21,309 bases of DNA from Limnohabitans sp. (GCA_030729445.1 JANQXJ010000139.1:1-21309), one strand, 5' to 3'. Shown: positions 1-8,274, counted from the stretch's first letter. Translations and numbers: made by a program. The notes: generated by a model not told the origin, from the sequence alone.

Positions 1-1
1 G

Positions 2-439
2 GTGGTGGGTGCGACCGGTCTGGCCAGTTTGTTGCTGGCGCCTTTTGGGGGCTACGCCCTGAACTTGGCGGCGATCACCGCGGCCATTTGTATGGGCAAA
101 GAGGCCCACCCCGACCCGGCCCGCCGTTACACCGCATCGGTTTTTGCGGGGTTGCTTTACATCGCCTTGGGCCTGGCCGCAGGCACCATTGTCAGCCTGA
201 TGGCGGCGTTTCCCCGGGCCTTGGTCTTGGCGGTGGCGGGTTTGGCCCTGTTAGGCACGATGACGGCGGGGCTGACAGCCGCGGTCAAGGACGAGCAGCA
301 CCGCGAGGCCGCAGTGCTGACCTTTTTGGTGACCCTGTCGGGTGTGACGCTGGCTGGGGTGGGCTCGGCCTTTTGGGGTGTGGTGGTGGGTGGCCTGGCG
401 CAGTGGCTGTGGACACGGCGCCCAACGAGTTCACATTGA
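2..439 (+). CDS. benE: Benzoate/H+ symporter BenE family, C-terminal part (5' end outside window)
   Basis: This is the last 145 codons of an inner-membrane transporter; the reading frame is open from the first bases, so the gene begins upstream of the window. The family imports benzoate with protons. The segment LLAPFGGYALNLAAITAAIC followed by AHPDPARRY is the hallmark C-terminal region of BenE/YdcO proteins, and the later TFLVTLSGVTLAGVGSAFWG matches the final membrane helices of that family. Three to four hydrophobic helices are visible. The stop codon lies inside the 3' end of the oppositely oriented flavoprotein gene, so the two convergent genes share nine bases. The substrate is inferred from the family; no benzoate-degradation gene is present in the window. 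Confidence 0.88.
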   Translation: MVGATGLASLLLAPFGGYALNLAAITAAICMGKEAHPDPARRYTASVFAGLLYIALGLAAGTIVSLMAAFPRALVLAVAGLALLGTMTAGLTAAVKDEQHREAAVLTFLVTLSGVTLAGVGSAFWGVVVGGLAQWLWTRRPTSSH

Positions 440-1858
440 AAAAATCTTGCCCGGGTTCATGATGTTGTGCGGGTCCAGCGCCCGCTTGATGGTGCGCATC
501 ATGTCCACCGCGCCTTCGCCGGTTTCGGTGCGCAAGAAGTCCATCTTGTGCAGACCAATGCCGTGCTCGCCCGTGCAGGTGCCCCCCAAGCGCAGGGCGC
601 GGTTGACCAGTTGCTGATTTAAAGCTTCGGCGGTTTCGCATTCCTGCGGGTTGTTCGGGTCGATCAAATAGCCGAAGTGGAAGTTGCCGTCGCCCACATG
701 GCCGACCAAAAAGTAAGGCAGGCCGCTGGCATCGGTTTCGGTGATCGAGTCGAGCAGGCAATCGGCCAGGCGGCTGATGGGCACGCAGGTGTCGGTGCTG
801 ATGGCGCGGCAGCCGGGTTTGCTCTGGATGGCCGCAAAGTAGGCGTTGTGCCGCGCCGTCCACAAGCGCGTGCGCTCTTCCGGCGTGGTGGCCCATTCAA
901 ACGCGTTGCCACCAAACTCGCTGGCGATTTCTTGCACCGTTTCGGCTTGTTCTTTCACACCCGCAGGCGAGCCGTGGAACTCCATGAGCAACATGGGTTC
1001 TTCGCGCAGGCCCAGCTTGGCATAGGCGTTGACCATGCGCACGGTGTTGTGGTCGATCAGCTCCACGCGGGCAATTGGCACGCCCAGCTGAATGGTTTGG
1101 ATGACCGCCCGAACTGCTGCTTCGATGCTGGGGAAGGAGCAAATGGCCGCCGAGATGGCTTCGGGCAAGGGGTAAATGCGCACGGTGACTTCGGTGATCA
1201 CCCCCAACGTGCCTTCGCTGCCCACCATCAGGCGCGTCAGGTCGTAACCTGCGCTCGACTTCTTGGCGCGAGTGCCGGTGCGAATCACTTCGCCAGCTGC
1301 AGTGACCACTTCCATGGCCAGCACGTTCTCGCGCATGGTGCCGTAACGCACGGCGTTGGTGCCACTGGCGCGTGTCGCGCTCATGCCGCCAATGGTCGCG
1401 TCGGCGCCGGGGTCGATCGGGAAGAACAGCCCTGTGGACTTGATTTCTTCATTCAGCTGTTTGCGCGTCACGCCCGGCTGCACCGTGACCGTCAGGTCTT
1501 CGGCGTTGATGGACAGGACCTTGTTCATGCGCGTCAGGTCGATGCTGATGCCGCCTTGAACCGCGAGCAAATGGCCTTCGAGCGAGGAGCCCACACCAAA
1601 TGGAATCACGGGCACCTTGTGCTCGGCGCACAGCTTGACCGCATCGGCCACATCCTGGGTGTTCTCGGCAAACACCACGGCGGCGGGCGGCGGCACATGG
1701 GTGAAGGCCGACTCGTCGCGGCCGTGCTGCTCGCGCACCACCAGGGCCGTGGAGCAGTTGTTGCCAAAGCGGGCTTTCAGCGCCGTCAAAAACGCTTCGG
1801 GCACAGCACGTTGCGCGATTTCGGGAGCCAAGTGGGCGGCGGGGGTGGGGGCATTCAT
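431..1858 (-). CDS. FAD-binding D-lactate dehydrogenase / glycolate oxidase GlcD-type protein
   Basis: A 475-residue flavoprotein of the FAD-linked oxidase family (PCMH-type FAD domain about residues 55-235, C-terminal substrate-cap domain after that). It should oxidise a 2-hydroxy acid, most likely D-lactate, to the 2-oxo acid and pass electrons to the respiratory chain. Visible motifs are PFGVGSSLEGH (87-96), DPGADATIGGMSATRASGTN (149-168), which is very like mitochondrial-type D-lactate dehydrogenases, GSEGTLG, GHVGDGNFH near 386, and EHGIG near 430. The open frame continues far upstream, but the ATG at 1858 has a GGAG box six to nine bases before it and the homology begins just after it. 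A 7-bp hairpin sits right before the ribosome site, and paired palindromes lie in the upstream gap. Glycolate or another 2-hydroxy acid remains possible as substrate. Confidence 0.88.
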   Translation of the reverse strand: MNAPTPAAHLAPEIAQRAVPEAFLTALKARFGNNCSTALVVREQHGRDESAFTHVPPPAAVVFAENTQDVADAVKLCAEHKVPVIPFGVGSSLEGHLLAVQGGISIDLTRMNKVLSINAEDLTVTVQPGVTRKQLNEEIKSTGLFFPIDPGADATIGGMSATRASGTNAVRYGTMRENVLAMEVVTAAGEVIRTGTRAKKSSAGYDLTRLMVGSEGTLGVITEVTVRIYPLPEAISAAICSFPSIEAAVRAVIQTIQLGVPIARVELIDHNTVRMVNAYAKLGLREEPMLLMEFHGSPAGVKEQAETVQEIASEFGGNAFEWATTPEERTRLWTARHNAYFAAIQSKPGCRAISTDTCVPISRLADCLLDSITETDASGLPYFLVGHVGDGNFHFGYLIDPNNPQECETAEALNQQLVNRALRLGGTCTGEHGIGLHKMDFLRTETGEGAVDMMRTIKRALDPHNIMNPGKIFSM

Positions 1859-1874
1859 GGGTGTCTCCAGGGGT

Positions 1875-1891
1875 GGCGGGCCAGGCCCGCC
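1875..1891 (-). promoter_or_regulatory. GC-rich hairpin just before the flavoprotein ribosome site
   Basis: GGCGGGC at 1875-1881 and GCCCGCC at 1885-1891 form a perfect 7-bp stem with a three-base loop in the leader of the minus-strand flavoprotein mRNA, ending a few bases before its GGAG ribosome site. There is no U-run after it, so it is not an intrinsic terminator. It may affect translation or mRNA stability; that is inference. Confidence 0.4.
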
Positions 1892-1940
1892 AGTCATGTG
1901 AGGTTGCAGTTTACGCCGCAAACAATGGCCTTGCTGTCCT

Positions 1941-1973
1941 TTGTCAGACAAGCCAAGGGGACTTGCCTGACAA
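1941..1973. promoter_or_regulatory. Two operator-like palindromes 22 bp apart (GntR/LldR-type)
   Basis: TTGTCAGACAA at 1941-1951 is a perfect 11-bp palindrome around a central base. TTGCCTGACAA at 1963-1973 is the same element with one mismatch. Their starts are 22 bp apart, about two helical turns, and together they also form a larger dyad (TTGTCAGACAAG against CTTGCCTGACAA). The first fits TNGTNNNACNA, the consensus I recall for lactate-responsive LldR of the GntR/FCD group. They lie between the divergent flavoprotein and adenosyltransferase genes. No GntR regulator gene is in the window. Confidence 0.5.
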
Positions 1974-2057
1974 TGGTCTTTTTTGTGCAGGCACCTGAAT
2001 TTGGGTGAATTCTGCAATCTTTGCACCCTTGAGCGAACAAAAAGAGAGAGCAAATAC

Positions 2058-2621
2058 ATGGGCAACCGACTCACACAAATCGCCACTCGAACCGGCGACA
2101 ACGGCACCACCGGCCTGGGCAACAACCAGCGCGTGTCCAAAAACAGCCTGCGCGTGCACGCCATGGGCGAGGTGGATGAACTGAACTCGCACATTGGTGT
2201 GCTGCTGTGCGAAGACATGGCCGCTGACGTGCGCGAGGTGCTGGTCGAGGTGCAGCACCAGCTGTTCAACCTGGGTGGCGAGCTGTCCATTCCTGGCTTT
2301 GAGCTGCTGAAAGTGGAGGCCGTGGCAGCCTTGGATGAGGCGCTCGAAAAATACAACGCCCAGCTGCCCAAGCTCGAAGAGTTCATCTTGCCCGCGGGCA
2401 CCCGTGGTGCCTCGCAAGCCCATGTGTGCCGCACCGTGGCCCGCCGCGCCGAACGCGCTTGTGTGGCCTTGGGCAATGAAGAGGCCATCAACGAAACCCC
2501 GCGCCAATACCTCAACCGCCTGTCCGACCTGATGTTTGTGCTGGCCCGTGTGCTCAACCGCATGAACGGCGGGGACGATGTGTACTGGAAAAGCCAGCGC
2601 ATGGCCAAAGACAAAGCCTGA
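2058..2621 (+). CDS. PduO-type cob(I)alamin adenosyltransferase
   Basis: A 187-residue cytoplasmic enzyme that transfers the adenosyl group of ATP to cob(I)alamin, giving coenzyme B12 (EC 2.5.1.17). The N-terminal ATP-binding motif TRTGDNGTTGLG (about residues 9-20), the segment MGEVDELNSHIG, the arginine-rich CRTVARRAERAC and the C-terminal QYLNRLSDLMFVLAR are the standard landmarks of the PduO/MMAB family, and the length is typical. The frame is open further upstream, but the ATG at 2058 is preceded by a purine-rich AAAGAGAGAG and starts where the family starts. No cobalamin riboswitch and no B12-dependent enzyme is seen nearby. The next gene begins four bases after the stop, so the two are probably co-translated. 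Confidence 0.93.
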   Translation: MGNRLTQIATRTGDNGTTGLGNNQRVSKNSLRVHAMGEVDELNSHIGVLLCEDMAADVREVLVEVQHQLFNLGGELSIPGFELLKVEAVAALDEALEKYNAQLPKLEEFILPAGTRGASQAHVCRTVARRAERACVALGNEEAINETPRQYLNRLSDLMFVLARVLNRMNGGDDVYWKSQRMAKDKA

Positions 2622-2625
2622 AACC

Positions 2626-2967
2626 ATGCGCAAATTTGTCCACGCTGTAGGGTGGGGGGTGTTGTGCCTGGCCGCGTGCGGGCCCCTATTGGCCGCACCA
2701 TCAAAGGTGGTGCTCAGTTGTGCGGTGGCCTACCTGCCGCAGCGCAGCACCTGGGTGCGCGAGGTGCGCATCGATTGGGACAAAAAAACCATCCGCAGTT
2801 TGCACATTGATGGCTTGCAGCCCCATGGTTTTTCGCTCATTCCCCAAGGCGTGATGACGGCGGTCGACAACGAGCGCATTCAGATTGACCTGGTCACGCG
2901 CCAATGGCAAAGCGATTTTCGGGGCCTTGCCACGGGCCAGGGCCGCTGCGAAACGGTGCCCGGCTGA
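2626..2967 (+). CDS. Small exported protein of unknown function
   Basis: A 113-residue protein I do not recognise. Residues 1-24 form an export signal: MRK, a hydrophobic core and LLAA before PSK. LAAC at 15-18 also fits a lipobox, so it may be a lipoprotein instead. The mature part is short, mixed alpha/beta in character, and has two cysteines (Cys32 and one near residue 109) that could form a disulphide in the periplasm. The ATG lies four bases after the adenosyltransferase stop codon, which argues for translational coupling, but the functional link is unknown. The frame is also open upstream inside the adenosyltransferase gene; the start at 2626 is chosen because it places the signal peptide at the N-terminus. 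Confidence 0.7.
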   Translation: MRKFVHAVGWGVLCLAACGPLLAAPSKVVLSCAVAYLPQRSTWVREVRIDWDKKTIRSLHIDGLQPHGFSLIPQGVMTAVDNERIQIDLVTRQWQSDFRGLATGQGRCETVPG

Positions 2968-3051
2968 AAGCAGCCCGGCCTGTCACCTAGGCGCATGTTT
3001 CAGGGTTGATGCGCGTGACAGCGAGGTATGGCCGCTGATACGCTGCAACGC

Positions 3052-5148
3052 ATGAACACCGCGACAAAATCCTCCGATACGGCCCCCTACCTGCCCCAAA
3101 TTCGGCTCTACCAAAACTGGCTGCGCGACCAGCGCGGCCTGAGCTTTGCCACCTACAACGACCTGTGGCGTTGGTCAGTGACCGAGCTGGACACTTTTTG
3201 GCAAAGCATCTGGGATTACTTCGACTTCCAGTCGCCCACGCCGCACACGGCCGTCTTGGCGAACAACGTCATGCCGGGGGCCAAGTGGTTCTCGGGGGCC
3301 CAAACCAACTACGCCCACCAAGTGCTGCGCCATGTGCAGCCCGCGCATGACGCAGGGTTCTTGGCGGTCATCAGCCACAACGAAAAAGGCCTGCGCCGCG
3401 AGATGACTTGGCCTGAGCTGCGCCGCCAGGTGGCCGCCATGGCCTTGCACCTGCAGGCCCAAGGTGTGCAGCCGGGCGACCGGGTGGCGGCGTATTTGCC
3501 CAACATCCCCGAGGCCATGGTGGCGTTTTTGGCCACGGCCAGCGTGGGCGGCGTGTGGAGCATTTGTGCGCCGGACATGGGCACCAACGCGGTGCTTGAC
3601 CGTTTCAAACAGATCGAGCCCAAGGTGCTGATCGCAGTCGACGGGGTGAGCTACGGTGGGCGCGACTTTGACCGCATGGGGGTGGTGCAGGAGCTGCGCG
3701 ATGCTTTGCCCAGCGTGCAGCACGTCATCATCCACGACAACCTGGGCACCTTGGACCTGACCAACTGCGATGTGGGCAGCAGCGTGCAAATGTCGGCCAT
3801 CACCGCGCGAGATGACGCCGAAGTGCAGGCCTTTGAGCCGATGTGGCTGCCTTTTGACCACCCGCTGTGGATTGTGTATTCGAGTGGCACCACCGGCTTG
3901 CCCAAGCCCATCGTGCACGGCCATGGCGGCACCGTGATCGTGGCCTTGGCCAACAAGATTTTGCACAACGACATCGGCTGCAGCTACCACCCCAACAGCT
4001 GGGGCGAGCGCTTTCATTGGTACAGCTCGACCGGCTGGGTGATGTGGAATGCGCAAGTTGCGGGCCTGCTCAACGGCGTGACCTGCGTGATTTATGACGG
4101 CAACCCCGGCGGCAGCAAAGAGCGGCCAGACTGGGGCATTCTGTGGCGCATGGCGGCGCAGGAAAAAGTCACGTTTTTTGGGGCAGGCGCAGCCTACTTT
4201 GCCAACTGTCACAAAGCTGGTTTGGACATTTCCCGCAGCGGCGATTTGTCCCTGATCCGCGCCTTGGGCACCACCGGATCGCCCTTGTCGGCGGACACAC
4301 AAACCTGGGGCGTCGAGCAATTCAAGGCCATTGGCACCGACATCTGGTGGTGCAACATCTCGGGCGGTACCGACTTTGCGGGTGCCTTTGTGGGCGGTCA
4401 CCGCGAACTGCCGCAAGAGCCCGGCGTGATGCAGTGCCGCGAACTCGGCTGCGCGGTCGAGGCCTGGAACGAAGCCGGTGAGCCGGTGATCGGCGAGGTG
4501 GGCGAGCTGGTCTGCACTCAGCCCATCCCGTCCATGCCGCTGTACTTCTGGAACGACAAAGACAACGCCCGTTATTTGGCCAGCTACTTTGAGATGTACC
4601 CCGCAGGCCATGGCCGAAAGCCTGGCGGCGGGGACGGCCCGGCCAGCATGGGCGGTGTGTGGCGGCACGGCGACTGGCTGCGCATTGGCGATGCCAGTGG
4701 TCAAGGCGAAGGCTGCGTCATTTTTGGCCGCAGCGACGCGACCATCAACCGCTACGGCCTGCGCATGGGCACCAGCGAGCTGTACAGCGCTGTCGAGGCT
4801 TTGCCCGAAGTCATGGACTCGATGGTGGTGGACCTGGAGTATTTGGGCAAAGAAAGTTACATGCCGCTCTTTGTGGTGCTGCGCCCCGGCACGGCGCTGG
4901 ACGATGCGCTCAAAGCCAAGCTCAACAACGCCATCAAGGTGGCGCTCAGCCCGCGTTTCATACCGAACGACATCTTTCAAGTGGCCGAGATCCCGCGCAC
5001 CTTGTCCGGCAAGAAGCAGGAGCTGCCGATCAAGAAACTCATGCTCGGCCAGCCGCTGGAAAAGGTGGTCAACAAAGACGCCATGGCCAATCCGGGGTGT
5101 CTGGATTGGTACGTGGATCTGGCCAAGCGGCATTTGGCCAAGTTGTGA
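3052..5148 (+). CDS. aacS: Acetoacetyl-CoA synthetase (acetoacetate-CoA ligase)
   Basis: A 698-residue adenylate-forming enzyme that activates acetoacetate with ATP and CoA to acetoacetyl-CoA (EC 6.2.1.16), feeding ketone bodies and polyhydroxybutyrate breakdown products into central metabolism. The N-terminus (YLPQIRLYQNWL, RWSVTELDTFWQSIWDYF, then KWFSGAQTNYA) is the acetyl-CoA-synthetase N-terminal domain in the acetoacetyl-CoA form. The AMP-binding loop VYSSGTTGLPKP is at 275-286 and the C-terminal lysine motif RTLSGKKQELPIKK carries the expected catalytic lysine near 654. An in-frame ATG at 3028 would add eight residues, but its only GAGG box is one base away, too close to work; the ATG at 3052 fits the usual N-terminus. 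Neither start has a clear ribosome site. Confidence 0.92.
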   Translation: MNTATKSSDTAPYLPQIRLYQNWLRDQRGLSFATYNDLWRWSVTELDTFWQSIWDYFDFQSPTPHTAVLANNVMPGAKWFSGAQTNYAHQVLRHVQPAHDAGFLAVISHNEKGLRREMTWPELRRQVAAMALHLQAQGVQPGDRVAAYLPNIPEAMVAFLATASVGGVWSICAPDMGTNAVLDRFKQIEPKVLIAVDGVSYGGRDFDRMGVVQELRDALPSVQHVIIHDNLGTLDLTNCDVGSSVQMSAITARDDAEVQAFEPMWLPFDHPLWIVYSSGTTGLPKPIVHGHGGTVIVALANKILHNDIGCSYHPNSWGERFHWYSSTGWVMWNAQVAGLLNGVTCVIYDGNPGGSKERPDWGILWRMAAQEKVTFFGAGAAYFANCHKAGLDISRSGDLSLIRALGTTGSPLSADTQTWGVEQFKAIGTDIWWCNISGGTDFAGAFVGGHRELPQEPGVMQCRELGCAVEAWNEAGEPVIGEVGELVCTQPIPSMPLYFWNDKDNARYLASYFEMYPAGHGRKPGGGDGPASMGGVWRHGDWLRIGDASGQGEGCVIFGRSDATINRYGLRMGTSELYSAVEALPEVMDSMVVDLEYLGKESYMPLFVVLRPGTALDDALKAKLNNAIKVALSPRFIPNDIFQVAEIPRTLSGKKQELPIKKLMLGQPLEKVVNKDAMANPGCLDWYVDLAKRHLAKL

Positions 5149-5170
5149 AAACAGCCGAGCTGGCGGGTGC

Positions 5171-6487
5171 TTAAAACCTCAACACAAACAAAGTGATGGA
5201 CGGGAAGGCCACCAGCAAGGCGGTGCGCAAAAGATCGCTCAGCACAAAAGGCATGATGGCGCGGTAAGTCTGGGTGATGGGCGTGTCGCGTGCGAGCGAG
5301 TTGATGACGAACAGGTTCATGCCGACCGGGGGCGTGATCAAGCCCACCTCCACCACGATCAGTACCAAGATACCGAACCAGATGGCCAGCTCATCGGGGG
5401 GCAGACCAAAGTCCAGGGCCGAGACGATCGGGAAAAACACCGGAATGGTCAGCAAGATCATGGACAGTGAATCCATGAAACAACCCAAAATCACATACAG
5501 CAGCAAAATCGCGGTCAGCACCAGCAAAGGACTCACGCCCCATGAGGCCACAGCCGCCGCGGCTTCTTGTGGCAACTGCGACAAGGCCAAAAAGGTGTTG
5601 TACGTGCCGGCACCCAGCACAATCATGAAGATCATGGCCGTGGCCACGGCAGTGCCCAGCAAAGCACCGCCCAGTGTTTTGCGGTTCAGGCCGCCGTTGA
5701 GCCAGGCCGCGATGCCGGTGCCAAATGCGCCCACAGCCGCGCCTTCGGTGGGCGTGAAAATGCCGCCATAAATGCCGCCCACCACCAGCAAAAAAATCAG
5801 CACCACAGGCCACACGCGTGCGGTGGCTTGCAAGCGTTCCTTCATGGGCGCAGGGGGCAGGGTGCCCATGTCTTGCGGGCGCACGCGGGCATAAATGGCG
5901 ATCACAATCACATAGCCCACCGCCGCCAGAATACCGGGAACGAAGGCTGCCAAAAACAACTTGGCGATGTTTTGTTCCGTCAAGATGGCGTAGATGACCA
6001 GCACCACCGAAGGCGGAATCAAGATGCCCAGCGTGCCGCCAGCGGCCAGACAGGCGGTGGAGATGCCGCCCGCATAACCGGCCCGCTTGAGCTCAGGCAG
6101 GGCCACTTGACCCATGGTGGCCGCCGTGGCGAGCGAGGAGCCGCAGATCGCGCCAAAGCCCGCACATGCGCCCACCGCCGCCATGGCCACACCGCCTTTG
6201 CGGTGACCAATCCACACCTCGGCGGCTTTGAACAGCGCTTTGGACAAACCGCCCAAAGCGGCAAACTGGCCCATTAGCAAAAACAGCGGAATGACCGACA
6301 GCGAGTAGCTCGAAAAGGTGCTGTAAGTGACCTGCTTGAGTTGGTTGATGATGGGCGTGACGTTGCCAAAAATCAGGTAGGCCCCGCCCAGGCCGCACAG
6401 CATCATCGACAAGCCGATGGGGATGCGCACAAAAATCAGCAGCAGCAAAACCGGGAAAGACCACAGCGCCAGTTCAATCGTGTTCAT
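5171..6487 (-). CDS. dctM: TRAP transporter large permease, DctM family
   Basis: A 438-residue inner-membrane protein with about a dozen hydrophobic helices. It is the sodium-driven channel subunit of a tripartite ATP-independent periplasmic transporter. Family landmarks are IPLFLLMGQFAALGG, the re-entrant loop GFGAICGSSLATAATMG, GTLGILIPPSVVLVIYAILT, the second loop FTPTEGAAVGAFGT, and the C-terminal GLITPPVGMNLFVIN. The ATG at 6487 has AGGAG eight bases upstream (complement of 6496-6500), which decides the start over a TTG two codons earlier. It follows dctQ by 21 bases on the same strand and ends 22 bases from the convergent aacS. The substrate cannot be read from this subunit. Confidence 0.94.
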   Translation of the reverse strand: MNTIELALWSFPVLLLLIFVRIPIGLSMMLCGLGGAYLIFGNVTPIINQLKQVTYSTFSSYSLSVIPLFLLMGQFAALGGLSKALFKAAEVWIGHRKGGVAMAAVGACAGFGAICGSSLATAATMGQVALPELKRAGYAGGISTACLAAGGTLGILIPPSVVLVIYAILTEQNIAKLFLAAFVPGILAAVGYVIVIAIYARVRPQDMGTLPPAPMKERLQATARVWPVVLIFLLVVGGIYGGIFTPTEGAAVGAFGTGIAAWLNGGLNRKTLGGALLGTAVATAMIFMIVLGAGTYNTFLALSQLPQEAAAAVASWGVSPLLVLTAILLLYVILGCFMDSLSMILLTIPVFFPIVSALDFGLPPDELAIWFGILVLIVVEVGLITPPVGMNLFVINSLARDTPITQTYRAIMPFVLSDLLRTALLVAFPSITLFVLRF

Positions 6488-6508
6488 GGGCAAAACTCCT
6501 GCCAGCGA

Positions 6509-7030
6509 TCAGTGGCCAATGGGGCCGGAAACCTGCAGGTCTTCGCCGGGCTTGGCCAACCCGAGCTGCATCAGGATGTGGCCCAAATAGGTGATGCAGC
6601 CCAGCACTGCGCCCAGCATGCACAACGCAAAACCCCACCACAGGGGCAGCTGCAAGATGAAAGTGGTTTCTTGGTTGGTGTACTTGTCCACAAGACCTGC
6701 CCATAAACGCCAGGTCAGCAGCAGCCAGACCGCCAGCATCAGCACATCACTGAGCAAGCGGATGAAGCGCTGCAACCCGGCCGACATGTGCGAATACAAC
6801 AAGTCCACCGTGGCGTGTCCGCCTTGCAGGTAGCACCAGGGCATGAAAAAGAAAATGGCCACACCCACGCCCATTTCCACGAGCTCGTAGTCGCCCGGTA
6901 CAGGGCCTAGACCCATGCCGCTGAAGCTGCGCCCGATCACGCTGATCACCACCAACAAGGTCAACAGTGTCAGCAACACACCGCCAATCAAGGCGCTCCA
7001 GCGGGCCATGTGGTGAATGAAGGTCATCAT
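6509..7030 (-). CDS. dctQ: TRAP transporter small permease, DctQ family
   Basis: A 173-residue inner-membrane protein with four predicted helices, the small membrane subunit that pairs with DctM. The first helix follows HHMARWSALIGG. The region RSFSGMGLGPVPGDYELVEM, then FFFMPWCYLQGGHATVDLLY, is the usual DctQ signature. The frame is open back to 7108, but that stretch runs through the terminator of dctP. The ATG at 7030 (or the adjacent ATG at 7027), with a weak GAGA about nine bases upstream, is the natural start. It sits between dctP and dctM. Confidence 0.9.
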   Translation of the reverse strand: MMTFIHHMARWSALIGGVLLTLLTLLVVISVIGRSFSGMGLGPVPGDYELVEMGVGVAIFFFMPWCYLQGGHATVDLLYSHMSAGLQRFIRLLSDVLMLAVWLLLTWRLWAGLVDKYTNQETTFILQLPLWWGFALCMLGAVLGCITYLGHILMQLGLAKPGEDLQVSGPIGH

Positions 7031-7074
7031 GAACAAGGTCTCATGGATCGGTGGGGGCGAACCCACGGTGGACA

Positions 7075-7101
7075 GAAAAAACCCGCCGACCAGCGGCGGG
7101 T
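7075..7101 (-). terminator. Intrinsic terminator after dctP, inside the dctPQM operon
   Basis: On the minus strand ACCCGCCG and CGGCGGGT (complements of 7094-7101 and 7081-7088) form a perfect 8-bp stem with a five-base loop, followed by a run of six U (7076-7081). It lies 33 bases after the dctP stop and about 45 bases before dctQ. It probably lets only some transcripts continue into the permease genes. Confidence 0.85.
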
Positions 7102-7133
7102 GAGCCATGCGGGCCCGCAGGCACCGCGTTCAA

Positions 7134-8165
7134 TCACTTGCTGTGTTTGGCGATCAGCTCACGGGCATCGGACAACAGTTTGTTGCCATCGATGCCTTTG
7201 GTGCCCACTTCCTTGACCCAGTCATCGGCCACCACGCTGGCCGTACGGCGCCAGCGTTGGGTCTCAGCCGCGTCCAAGGCCACAATGTTGTTGCCTGCTT
7301 TTTGTGCAATGGCACGACCGACTTTATCGCCCTCGTCCATGGCGCGGCCAAAGAATGCGGCGGTCTCCAAACCTGAGTTCTTGTCGATCACCTGTTTCAA
7401 GTCAGCGGGCAGCTTGTCATACGAGCCTTTGTTCATCGACACCGCAAAAGTGGAGTTGTACAAACCGTTGGGGCCATAGAACGTGGTGTGGTTCTTCACC
7501 AACTCATGTACCTTCAGGGCTGGACCCACTTCCCATGGGATGGTGGTGCCCTGGATCACGCCTTTGGACAATGCCTCGGTCACAGCGGGCACGGGCATGC
7601 CCACAGGGGTTGCACCCAGTTTGGTCAGCATGTTGTTGATGATGCGCGAGCCGCCGCGGATCTTCATGCCTTGCAGGCTCTCCAGCCCTGTCACGGGGGT
7701 CTTGGTGTGGAACAGGCCGGGGCCATGGGTGTGCACGGCGATCAGCTTCACGTCCTTGAACTCATCGGTGGCATTCTTTTGCACGTATTCCCACAAGGCT
7801 TTGGAGGAGGCTTCACCTGTGGTGGTCAGGAAAGGCACTTCAAACACTTCCGTCTTGGGGAAACGGCCGGGGGTGTAGCCCAGCACGGTCCAGGTGATGT
7901 CAACGATGCCGTCTTTGGCTTGGTCAAACAACTGGGGCGGTGTGCCGCCGAGCTGCATGGTGTTGAAAATCTGCACCTTGATGCGGCCACCCGATTCGGC
8001 CTCGACCTTTTTGGCCCAGGGCACGATGGCCTTGGCCGGGATGGTGGCCTGTGCGGGCAGCATCTGGTGGAAACGCAAAGTCACGTTTTGGGCCTGTGCG
8101 GCACCAACAAAGGCGGTTGCACCCAAAATGGCCAACACGGCACGACGAGGGGTCAGTTGAAACAT
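7134..8165 (-). CDS. dctP: TRAP transporter substrate-binding protein, DctP family
   Basis: A 343-residue periplasmic binding protein. Residues 1-25 are a signal peptide with TPRRAVLA before the hydrophobic core and AQA before Gln26; the twin arginines leave Tat export possible. The fold's landmarks are LRFHQMLP near 30, FDQAKDGIVDITWTVLGYTPGRF (about 80-102), and LQGMKIRGGSR with Arg170 at the position that normally binds the substrate carboxylate. The ATG at 8165 has AGGAGA five bases upstream. It is the first gene of dctPQM and is followed by an intrinsic terminator, as expected for a protein needed in excess over its permease. An organic acid is the likely ligand; the exact one is unknown. 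Confidence 0.94.
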   Translation of the reverse strand: MFQLTPRRAVLAILGATAFVGAAQAQNVTLRFHQMLPAQATIPAKAIVPWAKKVEAESGGRIKVQIFNTMQLGGTPPQLFDQAKDGIVDITWTVLGYTPGRFPKTEVFEVPFLTTTGEASSKALWEYVQKNATDEFKDVKLIAVHTHGPGLFHTKTPVTGLESLQGMKIRGGSRIINNMLTKLGATPVGMPVPAVTEALSKGVIQGTTIPWEVGPALKVHELVKNHTTFYGPNGLYNSTFAVSMNKGSYDKLPADLKQVIDKNSGLETAAFFGRAMDEGDKVGRAIAQKAGNNIVALDAAETQRWRRTASVVADDWVKEVGTKGIDGNKLLSDARELIAKHSK

Positions 8166-8222
8166 GGCAGTCTCCTGGTTATGTTTTATAAACAAATACA
8201 GTTGGCGATGCTATCCAGTTTT

Positions 8223-8233
8223 ACCAATTTGGT
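8223..8233. promoter_or_regulatory. Palindrome upstream of dctP
   Basis: ACCAATTTGGT is a perfect 11-bp palindrome around a central base, 58 bases before the dctP start in an A+T-richer promoter region (8166-8275). It resembles the half-sites bound by GntR-family regulators of organic-acid genes. No clear -35/-10 pair could be fixed, so its role is a guess. Confidence 0.3.
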
Positions 8234-8274
8234 GACTGAGGCTTTACCCTTAGATTTGCAACGGATCATGTTCA

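Noticed and set aside
1859..2057. Cobalamin riboswitch before the adenosyltransferase gene
   Set aside because: No B12-box-like conserved core was found, and the 199-base gap shared by two divergent promoters leaves little room for one.
431..2704. The flavoprotein as part of a 757-residue fusion reading upstream past 1858
   Set aside because: The upstream part is antisense to the adenosyltransferase gene and has no domain; the ATG at 1858 has a good ribosome site.
7031..7108. A 26-residue N-terminal extension of DctQ
   Set aside because: The stretch includes the dctP terminator, is not hydrophobic, and is not typical of DctQ; the ATG at 7030 gives a normal protein.
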